Shown here: positions 55,960 to 64,000 of the stretch, in pieces
Layout: each line of letters opens with the position of its first letter
Numbering within the stretch: the stretch's first letter is position 1
Origin: Kitasatospora sp. A2-31
GTDB lineage: Bacteria > Actinomycetota > Actinomycetes > Streptomycetales > Streptomycetaceae
Assembly: GCF_022288725.1 (NCBI RefSeq)
Contig: NZ_JAKNTA010000003.1
Coordinates: 252,972 to 316,971 of the forward strand
DNA: 64,000 nt
Direction of reading: 5' to 3'
The notes under the pieces: generated by a model
Seen by the model: only the letters and a program-made list of their open reading frames with translations
Told to the model about the DNA's origin: nothing
Database searches by the model: none
Program-made: the position numbers and the translations under genes

Positions 55960-57285
55960 TCAGGAGAACAGCCGCGCCCAGGTGTCCGGCCCGGGGAAGC
56001 CGTCGGCCTCGCCGCCGCGCCACCCCTGGGCCTCCTGGAAGGCCTGGACGCACCGGCGGTCGCTCTCGCTCCAGCGCGGGCCGGGCCCCTCGGTGTAGGA
56101 CCCGCCGAAGCCCTTGCGGACCAGCTGCTCGCCGAGCCGCCGGACGTCGTCGTTGTCCGCCCCCGGTCCGAACCGGTCCCGGCCGGGGAAGGAGGGCACC
56201 CCCGGGCCGGCCGGCGGGGGCGGCAGCGGGGTGGCGGGGGCGATGTCGCGGCCCTTGCCGTGGACCAGGTAGTCCCAGGTCTCCTTCCCCGGGAGGCCGT
56301 CGGCCTCGCTGCCGCGCCAGCCCTGGGCGAGCTGGAACGCCTCGGTGGCCCTGCGGTCGCTCTCGCCCCAGCGCGGGCCCGGGCCGTCGGCGTAGAACCG
56401 GCCGCCGCCGCGCTGGACGAGCAGCGCCCCGAGCTCGGTGACGTAGGCGTTGTCGGCGCCCGGGCCGAACCTGCCGGCCCCCGGGAAGGCCGTCGAGGAC
56501 GTGCTGTCGCCGCTGCTCCCGCGGGAGAGCGCCGTGAGGCGGTACGGGAGGTAGGAGGCGGAGTCGCTCCAGTACGCGTACGGGGTGTCCCGCCTGGTGG
56601 CGCCGGGGGCGGTCTGCTCGTAGGCCAGGTAGCGGGTGTGGGCGGTGTTCGTCCAGCCGCCGAAGATCGTCACGTGCGAGCCGGCCTGCGGGCTGGCCGG
56701 ATCGTTGTGGACGAGGATGTCACCGGGCTGGAGGTCGGCCTCGGTGATCCGCTCGGCGAAGTCGGGCAGCGTCCACGTGGTCTGGCTGCTGCCCAGGCCC
56801 CAGGCCATCGAGACGAAGCCGGAGCAGTCCTGGCGGTAGCCGTCCGACCAGTAGCGGCTCATGCTGTACGGGACCTTCTGGTCCACCCAGCTCTGTGCCC
56901 GCTCGATGATCTGCGCCCGGGTGACCGGCCCGGCGGTGTCGGACGGGGCTGCGGTGGCGGACGGGGCGGCGGAGGCACCGGCCTCGTCGCCGTAGAGACC
57001 GGCGACCCCGCCCTGCGGGTTGGTCGGGGTCGGGGCGCTGCTGTCCCCGGGGGCCGGTGCGGCGGCCGCACCCGCCGCGCCGCCGGCGAAGGCGGTGCCC
57101 ACCGCGGCCACCAGGACGGCGGCCCGCCGCCGGATGCTCCGGGCCGCTGCGTGCCCGCCCTCGTGCACCGGCGCCGCGTGCAGCCGGGCCCGGCGGCGGG
57201 CGCTGCAGCCCGGGCATATGCAGTCCTCGTCCGGTTCGACCTCGGCGAACGCCAGCAGCGGGGTCGGTCGGTCGGTTCGGATCAT
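55960..57285 (-). CDS. Secreted NlpC/P60-like protein with two peptidoglycan-binding repeats
   Basis: Protein of 441 residues. A 45-residue cytoplasmic start with DCICPGCSARRRARLHAAPVHEGGH precedes a hydrophobic export segment (RRAAVLVAAVGTAFAGGAAGAAAA). The amidase-like domain has C154 in DCSGFVSMAWGL and H204 in GSHVTIFGGW. Two about 75-residue repeats follow, each starting FP...RFGPGADN and ending in a DG(L/F)PG segment, with QLAQGWRG or QEAQGWRG, matching streptomycete peptidoglycan-binding domains. Likely acts on cell wall outside the membrane. ATG behind GGAGAGAGG. Confidence 0.88.
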   Translation of the reverse strand: MIRTDRPTPLLAFAEVEPDEDCICPGCSARRRARLHAAPVHEGGHAAARSIRRRAAVLVAAVGTAFAGGAAGAAAAPAPGDSSAPTPTNPQGGVAGLYGDEAGASAAPSATAAPSDTAGPVTRAQIIERAQSWVDQKVPYSMSRYWSDGYRQDCSGFVSMAWGLGSSQTTWTLPDFAERITEADLQPGDILVHNDPASPQAGSHVTIFGGWTNTAHTRYLAYEQTAPGATRRDTPYAYWSDSASYLPYRLTALSRGSSGDSTSSTAFPGAGRFGPGADNAYVTELGALLVQRGGGRFYADGPGPRWGESDRRATEAFQLAQGWRGSEADGLPGKETWDYLVHGKGRDIAPATPLPPPPAGPGVPSFPGRDRFGPGADNDDVRRLGEQLVRKGFGGSYTEGPGPRWSESDRRCVQAFQEAQGWRGGEADGFPGPDTWARLFS

Positions 57286-57539
57286 GCTCCGCCTCTCTCC
57301 CGGTCGTCCCTGACGGCTCGCCAGGGTCGACCCTCCGGGCCGGTGGCCACGTGGTGTCGGCCTCCAAGGTCCCGCAGCGGGCGGGTGCCCGGCGCGGCGG
57401 ACTGGGCCGCGAGGGTGACGGCCGTTCGGCGGCCGGGCGTGGTGCACGAGGGGCACCGGGGAGCCGACCTGGCGTGCGGTCAGCGGCGGGTGGGAAGCCC
57501 GGGACCGGCGCCGGGCCCGAAGGCCGGCCGGACGGCGGG

Positions 57540-58457
57540 TCAGGCGGCGGCGGGCGGATTGGCCGGGGAGTACTCGGGGTCGGTCCAGGTCAGCGGGGTG
57601 GCGTCGGCGAGTTCCAGGACGGCGGTGACGGTCAGGTCGACGACCCGTTCGGCGCCCGGCAGGCCGTCCCGCGCGGACCCGGTCCAGTCGGTCCGGGCCT
57701 CGCCGGTGACCAGCAGCGCCCCGCCGGTCTCCCAGTCGGGCAGCAGCAGCCCGGCGCGCGGGTCGAGCTCCAGGTTCCCCAGGGTCATGAACATGCTGTT
57801 GCCGGCGTACTCGGGCCAGCGCAGCCGGTCCGGGCCGAGGACCCGGAGGAACCCGGGGTTGCCGCCGCGGTGCGAGGCGTCCACCCGGCCGTCCGGACCG
57901 GCGGTGGCGACGAAGAAGGTGTCGCAGGTCGCCACCGCCAGCTGCTGGGCGGTGGAGAGCGCCGGACCGGCCGCGACGGCGTGCGGGGTGCCGGCGGCCG
58001 GCCGGCCCGCCGGGCTGCGGCGCTGGATGTACTTGGGGCAGTTGGCGTAGACCTGGTCGGCGGCGATCACCAGGCCGCCCCGGCCGTCCGGTGCGGAGCG
58101 GCCGTTGAGCCGCATCCGGCGCCGGCCGGCCGGGTCCAGCGCGATCGTCCCGACCTCGGCCGGTCCGGCCAGGACGGCGGCCAGCGGGTCGTCCGCGGCG
58201 GGCCCGGCCGCCACCGTGAGGGTCCGCTCGTCCGGGGCCCGGAGGAAGCCGGGCTCGCCGGTGAGCTGGGTGGCCCAGAGCCGGCCGTCGGCGTCGGCGG
58301 CGCCGACCACCAGGACCCGGCGCTCGGCGAGGAAGCGGGCGGCCACGGCCGGGATGGTCGAGCCGATGGCGCGGCCGGAGTGGTCGGCCCGGTCGGTGCG
58401 GCCGGCCCGGGCCTGCACCGCCCGCTCGCCCGGGTGGTAGGGCGTGCTGCCGGTCAT
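57540..58457 (-). CDS. Pyridoxamine 5'-phosphate oxidase-like flavin-binding protein
   Basis: Protein of 305 residues with two split-barrel PNPOx-like halves: residues 35-130 (FLAERRVLVVGAADADGRLWATQLTGEPGFL) and 170-290 (DTFFVATAGPDGRVDASHRGGNPGFLRVL, YAGNSMFMTLGNLELDPRAGLLLPDWETG). Such proteins bind FMN or F420; the conserved CPKYIQRR between halves is a family mark. Substrate unknown. ATG with GGAGG upstream. Transcribed in the same direction as the VOC gene 71 bases upstream, so probably one operon. Confidence 0.88.
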   Translation of the reverse strand: MTGSTPYHPGERAVQARAGRTDRADHSGRAIGSTIPAVAARFLAERRVLVVGAADADGRLWATQLTGEPGFLRAPDERTLTVAAGPAADDPLAAVLAGPAEVGTIALDPAGRRRMRLNGRSAPDGRGGLVIAADQVYANCPKYIQRRSPAGRPAAGTPHAVAAGPALSTAQQLAVATCDTFFVATAGPDGRVDASHRGGNPGFLRVLGPDRLRWPEYAGNSMFMTLGNLELDPRAGLLLPDWETGGALLVTGEARTDWTGSARDGLPGAERVVDLTVTAVLELADATPLTWTDPEYSPANPPAAA

Positions 58458-58528
58458 GGCGGGTGCCTCCTGGGTCTGCGAGGGGGTGGTGGGCGCGGGC
58501 CCGGCCCGCTGGCCCGAAGAGCGGGAGG

Positions 58529-58999
58529 CTAGAAGAATCCGCAGGTCGGGGCGGACTTGGTGGGCGCCTCGGCCCCGGTCCCGTCCACGCCCGTCGGGGT
58601 GTAGATCTCCAGCCGGATGCCGTCCGGGTCGGTGAAGAAGATCCCGCCGGAGGCCGTGCCCTCGCCGTGCGGGACGACGCCGTCGTGGGCGAACTCGGCG
58701 CCCAGCTCGCGCAGCACCTGCTCGGCGGCGCGGACCTCCTCCAGCGAGTCGACCTGGAAGGAGAGGTGGTGCAGCCCGGGCGCGCCGGTGGCGAAGACGC
58801 CCTCGCTCTGCTGCCAGAGGGTGATCACCAGCCGGCCGTCGCGGCCGAGGAAGGCGAAGCGGCGGTCGGGCTCGGTGCCCTCGCGCATCGGCTCCAGGCC
58901 GAGGGCGCGCCGGTAGAACGCGACCGAGCGGTCCAGGTCGGTGACGTTCAGACCGATGTGGCCGGTCTGCAGGGTGCTGCTGAGGGTGGTGCTGGACAT
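58529..58999 (-). CDS. VOC-family (glyoxalase/bleomycin-resistance fold) protein
   Basis: Metal-dependent vicinal oxygen chelate protein of 156 residues with two beta-alpha-beta-beta-beta units. Likely metal ligands are the His in TGHIGLNVTDL, the His in GLHHLSFQVDS and the Glu in IRLEIYTPTG. Resembles dioxygenase or glyoxalase subfamilies; the reaction cannot be named. The region upstream has a nested inverted repeat that could be an operator. Confidence 0.88.
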   Translation of the reverse strand: MSSTTLSSTLQTGHIGLNVTDLDRSVAFYRRALGLEPMREGTEPDRRFAFLGRDGRLVITLWQQSEGVFATGAPGLHHLSFQVDSLEEVRAAEQVLRELGAEFAHDGVVPHGEGTASGGIFFTDPDGIRLEIYTPTGVDGTGAEAPTKSAPTCGFF

Positions 59000-59032
59000 G
59001 CCTGATCACTCCCGTGGCCTGGGCATCCCTGG

Positions 59033-59086
59033 GACGCCACTACCTAACCGTTGATAGCCACCGTATGAGTTAGATGATGAGGCGTC
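59033..59086. promoter_or_regulatory. Nested inverted repeat upstream of the VOC gene
   Basis: CTAAC (59044-59048) and GTTAG (59069-59073) are mirrored, and outside them GACGCC (59033-59038) and GGCGTC (59081-59086) are mirrored again, in the promoter region of the VOC/PNPOx pair. Likely a regulator-binding site; the helix-turn-helix gene just upstream could encode the regulator, by position only. Confidence 0.45.
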
Positions 59087-59187
59087 AACCGCTGTGCGCC
59101 GATGAAAGGGTTAGGCTGGTGTCCGTAACATGACAAGAGTGCGCCCGGGTCCGGCCCCGGAGGGGTGCCCCGGGGCGGGCGGTGCGG

Positions 59188-60216
59188 CTACTCCCACTCC
59201 CAGCGGATGCCGATGTGGCCCGGCTGCTGGTCCGGGGCGAGCACGTGGGCACTCGCCGAGGCGCCGATCCAGAGCTGCTCGCGGCGGCGGTCGACGTCCT
59301 CGCCGGGGTCGCGGTCGTAGCGCTCGCAGTGGACCGGGACGGCCGCGGGGTCGAAGTGCACCTGGAGCACGTACTCGCGCACCGGGATGGCGAACCGGCG
59401 GCTGTACTCCATGGTCTCGGCCCCGCCGGACGGGATCTCCACCTCGTACTCGAAGACCGTGCTGTCACCGAGGCCCAGCGGGCGGTCCAGCATCAGCTCG
59501 CCGACGATCAGGCCGGCCTCCGGGCGGCGGCGGACCCGGCCGAGCCGGCCGTGCCGGACCCCGGTGATCTCCGGGCAGCCGGTGGCCTCCTCGTCGGCCT
59601 TGTGCACGACCAGGCAGCGGGTGACCCCGCTGACGGTGGCCCGGACGACCTGGCGCATCCGCAGCAGGTTGCCGCGCCGGTCGGCGCCGACGTAGTACGA
59701 GTCGTGGATCGAGAGCCGCTCCAGCTCGCCGGCCGGCGGTGCGTCCAGCTCGGCGAAGACGTCCGCGATCTCCTGCTCGCCCGGCCAGACGTCCTCCAGC
59801 CGCAGGGTGCAGGTGTTCGCGGCGGCGGCCCAGCGCCCGCGCGGGCGGGGCGGGCCGAGCAGCGCGGAGAGCGTGGAGTGAGGCAGCCCGAGCAGCTCCT
59901 CCAGCAGGTGGACGGCGCGCAGGGAGCTGGCGCGCTCGGGCTGGCTGCGCCCGCGCCGCCAGTAACTGAGCGTCGTGACGCTGACCCTGACCCCGCGTTG
60001 CGCGAGGGCGGCGCGGATCCGGTCCAGACTGAGGCCGCTGGCCTCGATCGCCAGGTGCAGCGTCTCGGCGAAGCCCCCGTTGGGGGCGGGGCGGCCGATG
60101 GCGGCGGGTGTGGCCGGCGCGGCCGGCGCGGGTGCGGGCGCCGGGGCGGGCGCGGGCGCGACGGGGCGCGGGCCGACCAGCCGCAGCCGAGCGTCCTGGG
60201 GGTGCTGTGAGCCCAT
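59188..60216 (-). CDS. Helix-turn-helix regulatory protein of unknown target
   Basis: Protein of 342 residues. After an Ala/Pro-repeat start (PAPAPAPAPAP), residues 47-105 form an XRE-like helix-turn-helix (GLSLDRIRAALAQRGVRVSVTTLSYWRRGRSQPERASSLRAVHLLEELL). The remaining 220 residues are a beta-rich domain (YYVGADRRGNLLRMRQVVRATVSG, STVFEYEVEIPSGGAETMEYSRRFA) with no family I can name; it may bind a ligand. ATG behind GGAAGG. It is upstream of, and in the same orientation as, the VOC and PNPOx genes. Confidence 0.8.
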   Translation of the reverse strand: MGSQHPQDARLRLVGPRPVAPAPAPAPAPAPAAPATPAAIGRPAPNGGFAETLHLAIEASGLSLDRIRAALAQRGVRVSVTTLSYWRRGRSQPERASSLRAVHLLEELLGLPHSTLSALLGPPRPRGRWAAAANTCTLRLEDVWPGEQEIADVFAELDAPPAGELERLSIHDSYYVGADRRGNLLRMRQVVRATVSGVTRCLVVHKADEEATGCPEITGVRHGRLGRVRRRPEAGLIVGELMLDRPLGLGDSTVFEYEVEIPSGGAETMEYSRRFAIPVREYVLQVHFDPAAVPVHCERYDRDPGEDVDRRREQLWIGASASAHVLAPDQQPGHIGIRWEWE

Positions 60217-60407
60217 GCGGTTACCTTCCCCACCATGCGGGTTCGGCGTGGCCGGGCCGCCGGCGCCGGGGGGCGCCGTCAGCGGCTTCACCGAGCTGTG
60301 GGGAACCCTATGCACGGTCGAGAGGCTACGTCATCAGTCGTGCGTATGACAGTGGTCACGAGTGTTGAACCTCAAGGTTATCGATCTTGAAACAGAGTGG
60401 AAACACA

Positions 60408-60443
60408 CCGCCGGGGCGGTCCTGGTGCGGACCGCCCCGGCGG
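60408..60443 (-). terminator. S53 protease gene terminator
   Basis: Perfect 15-bp arms (60408-60422 and 60429-60443) around a TGGTGC loop, 54 bases beyond the protease stop in the leftward direction. The rest of the 280-base spacer, which includes an AT-richer stretch near 60360-60400, holds the regulator promoter. Confidence 0.85.
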
Positions 60444-60496
60444 CGGGGGCCGGTCGTGGGACCGGCGGGGTGATCACGCGGGCGTGATCGGGCGGG

Positions 60497-62653
60497 TCAG
60501 GAGACGTCGACCGCGGCGTCGTCGATCACGAAGCTGGTCTTGAGCGAGGAGTCCTCGGTGCCGGTGAACTTGATCGTCACGGTCTGGCCGGCGAAGGCCG
60601 AGAGGTCGAAGGACTTCTGGACGAAGCCGGTCGCCGCGTTGGCGTTCGACAGGGTGGCGAGCGTGGTCGAGCCGGCCTGGACGGTCAGCTTGTCGTAGGC
60701 GGTGCCGCCGGACTCGGCGGTGTCGATGTGCACCCAGAACGAGAGCGTGGCCTTGCAGCCGGCCGGGATGGTGACGGTCTGCGCCAGGGTGTCGGTGTGG
60801 GCGCTGCCGTAGCCGTCCAGCCAGGCCTTCCAGGAGCCGGTGCGGGCCGCCTCGCCGGTGCTGTTGTCGACCACGCCGGTGCTGGCCGTCCACGGCGCCG
60901 CGGTGCCGGTCTCGAAGCCGCCGTTGCCGATCAGCTGGGTCGCGGTGCAGCCGCCGGAGGGCGGCGGAGTGGTGCCGCCGAGCAGCGCGGTGGTCAGGGC
61001 GTCGGCGATCGGGCTGCCCCAGCCGGTCACCTGGTCGTAGCCGGCCTTGGTGCTGAAGTCCTGGTTCTTGCCGGTGGTCACGTCGTGGAACGCCGAGGCG
61101 TAGGCGGTGCTGTTGGCCACCGCGTACAGCTTCGGGCTCGCCTCGCCGAGCACCGGCTTCGACGCGGCCTTGGCCTTCTGGTTGAACTGGGCCGCGTAGC
61201 CGGACCAGAGCGGCGCGGCCGCGCTGGTGCCGCCGTACACCTGCCAGCCGCCGACGGTGTAGATGGCGAAGCCGCTGGCCGGGTCGGCGTTGGAGGAGAC
61301 GTCGGGCACGGTGCGCATGGTGCCGGAGATGCCGGTGCCGGTCTGCCAGGCGGGCTTGCCGAACACGGTCGAGACGCCGCCGCCGGCCGTGCTCCAGGCG
61401 CTCTCCGAGGAGTAGGCGGTGCCGGAGACCTTGAGGTTGGTGCCGCCGACGCCGGTCTGGTGCGGGCTGGACGCCGGGAAGTCGACCGCCTTGACGGTGG
61501 AGCCGCTGGTGGAGCGGGTGCAGTCGCGCGAGCCGTCGTCGCCGGAGGCGGAGAAGATGGAGATGCCCTGGGCGGCGGCCTGCTTGAAGGAGTTGTCGAC
61601 CGCCGTCATCGAGGAGGCGGTGGTGTCCGGCTCGCAGGAGCCCCAGGAGATCGAGATCACCGAGGCGCGGTTGTCGGCGACGATCTTGGCGGCCATGTCG
61701 ATCTCGCCCTGGTCGCTGTTGGGCGCCTCGTAGACCAGCTGGGTCGCCTTGGGGGCGACGCCGCGCACGATCTCGCTGTCCAGCTCGACCTCGCCCTGGC
61801 CCTCGCCGGGCGCGGAGTCGTAGTTCGCGCCGTCCACGGACACCGTGGTGACGGCCGGGCCGGTCAGGCCGTACTGGTTGTCGTAGGTCTTCAGGTTGTT
61901 CGCGCTGTAGCCGTCGAACTCCCAGAGGGCGACGGTGACGCCGGTGCCGTCGGCACCGTTCTTGTCCAGGTTGTAGGCGCCGTCGTACTGCGTCGGGCCG
62001 AAGCCGCTCGGGGCGGCCGCGGCGTTGGGCGCGGCGGGGGCCGAGGGCTTGACGTTCCGGGTGGTCCGGACGGTGTGGTTGTCGAGACCGGATATGCCCT
62101 GCACCACGGCGGCCAGGTCGGCCGGCACCGAGGCGGCGGCGTCGTTGGCGAAGAAGGTGCGCTGCTGCTGCGGGTCCAGGTAGGCGCTCTCGTGGGTGCC
62201 GAAGGCCTTGGCGATCTGCTCGGCGGTGCCGCGGGCGTCGACCACCTGGCGGTTGTCGCTGACGCCCGAGACGGTCAGGCCCTGGGCGGTGAGGTACGCC
62301 TTGACCTGGTCGACGGCGGCCCGGGTCGGGCCGAACCGCTCGGTGAACTGCTGCGGCGTCAGGTAGTGGCCGTACTCCGGGGTGCCGGGGGTGGCGACCG
62401 CGGTCAGGAAGCGGTCGAGTGCGTCGGTGTCACGCAGCTTCAGGCTGACCGCGACCGAGAGCTGCTGGTCGGCCGGGACGTCGCCCTGCTTCTCGGAGCG
62501 GGCCACGGCGGGGGTCACCGTCCCGGGCAGGGAGACCCGGGGAGCGGCGGCGTTGGGGGTGGGGGCGGCCTGCGCGGTGGTCACACCGAGCGAGACCGCG
62601 GACAGCGGCAGCACGGCGAAGGCCGCGGCGAGGGCGAGGGAGCGGGGGCGCAC
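60497..62653 (-). CDS. Secreted S53 (sedolisin) family peptidase with C-terminal beta domain
   Basis: Pre-pro-protease of 718 residues. Signal peptide about 1-30 (cut after AQAA). A pro-kumamolisin domain spans about 40-200 ([20 protein letters not shown]). The S53 core has E288 and D292 (E-V-E-L-D), the oxyanion Asp in SASGDDGS and Ser477 in [10 protein letters not shown], with a calcium site in [11 protein letters not shown] and VTGWGSP. After a Pro/Gly linker a 145-residue beta-sandwich ([14 protein letters not shown]) may bind substrate or cell wall. Works at acid pH in the family. GTG behind GGAGGAT. Confidence 0.93.
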   Translation of the reverse strand: MRPRSLALAAAFAVLPLSAVSLGVTTAQAAPTPNAAAPRVSLPGTVTPAVARSEKQGDVPADQQLSVAVSLKLRDTDALDRFLTAVATPGTPEYGHYLTPQQFTERFGPTRAAVDQVKAYLTAQGLTVSGVSDNRQVVDARGTAEQIAKAFGTHESAYLDPQQQRTFFANDAAASVPADLAAVVQGISGLDNHTVRTTRNVKPSAPAAPNAAAAPSGFGPTQYDGAYNLDKNGADGTGVTVALWEFDGYSANNLKTYDNQYGLTGPAVTTVSVDGANYDSAPGEGQGEVELDSEIVRGVAPKATQLVYEAPNSDQGEIDMAAKIVADNRASVISISWGSCEPDTTASSMTAVDNSFKQAAAQGISIFSASGDDGSRDCTRSTSGSTVKAVDFPASSPHQTGVGGTNLKVSGTAYSSESAWSTAGGGVSTVFGKPAWQTGTGISGTMRTVPDVSSNADPASGFAIYTVGGWQVYGGTSAAAPLWSGYAAQFNQKAKAASKPVLGEASPKLYAVANSTAYASAFHDVTTGKNQDFSTKAGYDQVTGWGSPIADALTTALLGGTTPPPSGGCTATQLIGNGGFETGTAAPWTASTGVVDNSTGEAARTGSWKAWLDGYGSAHTDTLAQTVTIPAGCKATLSFWVHIDTAESGGTAYDKLTVQAGSTTLATLSNANAATGFVQKSFDLSAFAGQTVTIKFTGTEDSSLKTSFVIDDAAVDVS

Positions 62654-62988
62654 GGAATCCTCCTCTGGCCGGCATGTGGGGGCCGGCAGGGGCCAGGGCG
62701 CCTCTGGGGCGAGGCGCTGGCTAGAACATGTCAGAGGCCGTGAGGGAATTGGCTCATGGTCAAGCAATTCGTTCCTAAAGAACAGTCAACTGTGGAGAAC
62801 GGAATGGAGGGCGCTCCATACAGTGAAAGCCGGAATTCGCGGCGGCCGGCCCGGTCGATTCACTGCGGCCGGTCGGGCCGATTCGTTCCGATTGATTCGT
62901 TCCGTTGGAATCCGGGGGATTTCGGGGCGCTCCGGGGCGGGAACGGCGGACGTAGAATCGGGTGACGGGCGAGCGCGAGGGAGGACCG
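62654..62988. other. Divergent spacer between the S53 and CGNR genes
   Basis: A 335-base stretch of lower G+C. ATTCGTTCCG occurs twice, at 62881 and 62895, spaced by 14 bases, and TAGAAT, a perfect -10 hexamer, is at 62953-62958 ahead of the CGNR gene. TTGACC on the minus strand near 62757 could be part of the protease promoter. No gene seen. Confidence 0.4.
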
Positions 62989-63555
62989 ATGACGGACCGG
63001 ACGGCGGACCCGCAGGACCCGCGCCCGCTGATCGGCGAGCCGCTCTCCTTGGACCTGCTGAACACCCGCTGGGCGGGGACCCCGGTGAACGACCTGCTGG
63101 CGCAGCCGGACGGGTACGCGGTCTGGCTCTCCTCCGCCGGGCTGGCCGGGCGCTGCCGCGCCGACGACGCCGGGCTGGCCGCCCTGCTGGAGGCGCGCGA
63201 GGCGCTGGCGGCGGCGGTCGGTGACCTGGACCGGGGCGGTGCGATCGGGGCGGCGGCGCTGGCCGGGCTCAACGGGGTGCTGGAGCACGGGCGGTTGCGG
63301 CGGGAGCTCGCGCCGACGGGACCGGCCTCGCACGTCGAGGTGGACGGGCCGCCGTGGCTGGCCGCCTGGCTGGCGGTGGACGACTTCCTCGGCCTGCTGG
63401 AGCAGGGGCCGCACCGGATCAGGAAGTGCGCGCACCAGGCGTGCATTCTGCACTTCTTCGACACGTCGCAGAACGGCCGGCGGCGGTGGTGCTCGATGGC
63501 GGTGTGCGGGAACCGGGCGAAGGCCGCGCGGCACTACGAGAAGGTGCGGGGCTGA
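62989..63555 (+). CDS. CGNR zinc-finger (ABATE domain) transcription factor
   Basis: Protein of 188 residues with an N-terminal ABATE domain (LIGEPLSLDLLNTRWAG) and a C-terminal CGNR zinc finger (CAHQACILHFFDTSQNGRRRWCSMAVCGNRAKAARHYE), with four zinc-binding cysteines. Such proteins are putative DNA-binding regulators, often beside monooxygenase genes. ATG behind GGGAGGA. It faces the monooxygenase fragment at the window edge, which may be its target. Confidence 0.92.
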   Translation: MTDRTADPQDPRPLIGEPLSLDLLNTRWAGTPVNDLLAQPDGYAVWLSSAGLAGRCRADDAGLAALLEAREALAAAVGDLDRGGAIGAAALAGLNGVLEHGRLRRELAPTGPASHVEVDGPPWLAAWLAVDDFLGLLEQGPHRIRKCAHQACILHFFDTSQNGRRRWCSMAVCGNRAKAARHYEKVRG

Positions 63556-63581
63556 CGGGCGCTCCTGCGGGCGTGGCCGGC

Positions 63582-63607
63582 GCGTGGTCGGCCCGCGCCG
63601 ACCACGC
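63582..63607. terminator. Stem-loop between the CGNR and monooxygenase genes
   Basis: Ten-bp arms (63582-63591 and 63598-63607) around CCCGCG, between two convergent stop codons. Likely bidirectional. Confidence 0.7.
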
Positions 63608-63625
63608 CCGCGCGAGCGGGCCCGG

Positions 63626-64000
63626 TCAGTCCTCGGCGGGGGCGCCGAGCCACTGCCCGAGGGCGGCCCGGATTTCGCCGCGGCCCGGGTCGACGGCGGC
63701 CCAGGCGGTGTAGCCGTCCGGGCGGACCAGCAGGACGGTGTCGCGCAGCTTGCCGTGCGGGTCGGCCGGGGCGGCGGTGACCACGCGGTCCGCCCACGGC
63801 TCGGCGGCGGTCAGCTCGTCATTGCTGACCAGCACGAACTTCCCGGCGCGCAGCGCCTCGTGGAGCCGCTCCGGGCCGCCGGGCGCGTCCTCGCCGGGCT
63901 GCTCCAGGCTGGTCAGCCGCAGGTCCGGGACGCGCCGGCCGACCAGCGGGTGGGCGTCCTTGGGGGCGGCGTAGCGGATGCCGATGCCGGAGACGATCCG
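63626..64000 (-). CDS. FAD-dependent aromatic monooxygenase, C-terminal part (cut by window edge)
   Basis: The last 124 residues of a PHBH-type hydroxylase. The beginning, GIRYAAPKDAHPLVGRRVPDLRLT, matches the hinge into the thioredoxin-like C-terminal domain of polyketide and phenol hydroxylases, followed by VLLVRPDGYTAWA near the end. The FAD and catalytic part lie beyond position 64000. Substrate unknown; could belong to a catabolic or secondary-metabolism locus. Confidence 0.85.
   Translation of the reverse strand, partial: RIVSGIGIRYAAPKDAHPLVGRRVPDLRLTSLEQPGEDAPGGPERLHEALRAGKFVLVSNDELTAAEPWADRVVTAAPADPHGKLRDTVLLVRPDGYTAWAAVDPGRGEIRAALGQWLGAPAED

Noticed and set aside
62989..64000. Start of a secondary-metabolite gene cluster at the right edge
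   Set aside because: Only a regulator and the tail of one hydroxylase are visible; no synthase or carrier-protein motifs occur, so a cluster cannot be claimed.

Overview
This window is the origin-of-replication region of a high-GC actinomycete chromosome, almost certainly a member of the Streptomycetaceae (Streptomyces, Kitasatospora or a close relative). The reasons are the very high G+C, the frequent GTG starts and 4-bp start/stop overlaps, and the gene order trxB-trxA / GNAT / parB-parA-rsmG-jag-yidC-yidD-rnpA-rpmH / dnaA / oriC / dnaN-gnd-recF-dciA-gyrB-gyrA, followed by tRNA-Ile, tRNA-Ala, crgA and the fhaA-fhaB-pstP-rodA-pbpA-pknB cluster. I see no insertion sequence, prophage, CRISPR array or plasmid-like island. 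It is core chromosome that becomes more accessory toward the right end.

Left part (1-9.2 kb): the thioredoxin system sits behind an exact SigR-type promoter. A leftward block then carries chromosome segregation (parAB), ribosome and RNA maturation (rsmG, rnpA, rpmH, jag/khpB) and membrane insertion (yidC, yidD). Five parS sites lie in this 4.5-kb stretch, one of them inside a 23-bp-arm inverted repeat just downstream of parB. Centre (9.2-21.0 kb): dnaA, an approximately 0.95-kb oriC with about two dozen DnaA boxes and a recognisable box / GC / DnaA-trio unwinding element, then dnaN, gnd, recF, dciA (helicase loader), gyrB and gyrA.

21-32 kb: small membrane and envelope genes (DUF3566, crgA, DUF881, rhomboid protease, a 58-aa membrane micro-protein), two tRNAs, a CFA-synthase-like methyltransferase, pabA and two class E sortases. 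A second compact DnaA-box cluster lies between the rhomboid gene and crgA. 32-41 kb: the leftward cell-wall growth and signalling cluster (two FHA proteins, PstP phosphatase, SEDS polymerase, PbpA, PknB), then tRNA-Leu.

41-64 kb: accessory but still ordinary genes. These are a two-component system whose regulator appears to start at ATC, an MprF/LysX-like DUF2156 membrane protein, a multidomain SpoIIE-type phosphatase, a J-domain/rhodanese open frame that reads as a fusion, a DUF5819-HTTM pair, a FUSC transporter-like protein, a TrmH methyltransferase, a secreted NlpC/P60-like peptidoglycan protein, PNPOx and VOC proteins, a helix-turn-helix regulator, an S53 protease, a CGNR zinc-finger protein and the C-terminal end of an FAD monooxygenase cut by the window edge. 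The most interesting items are regulatory DNA (the parS hairpin, oriC unwinding element and second DnaA-box cluster) and two gene-structure oddities (the ATC start and the J-domain/rhodanese fusion), not a wholly new gene system.
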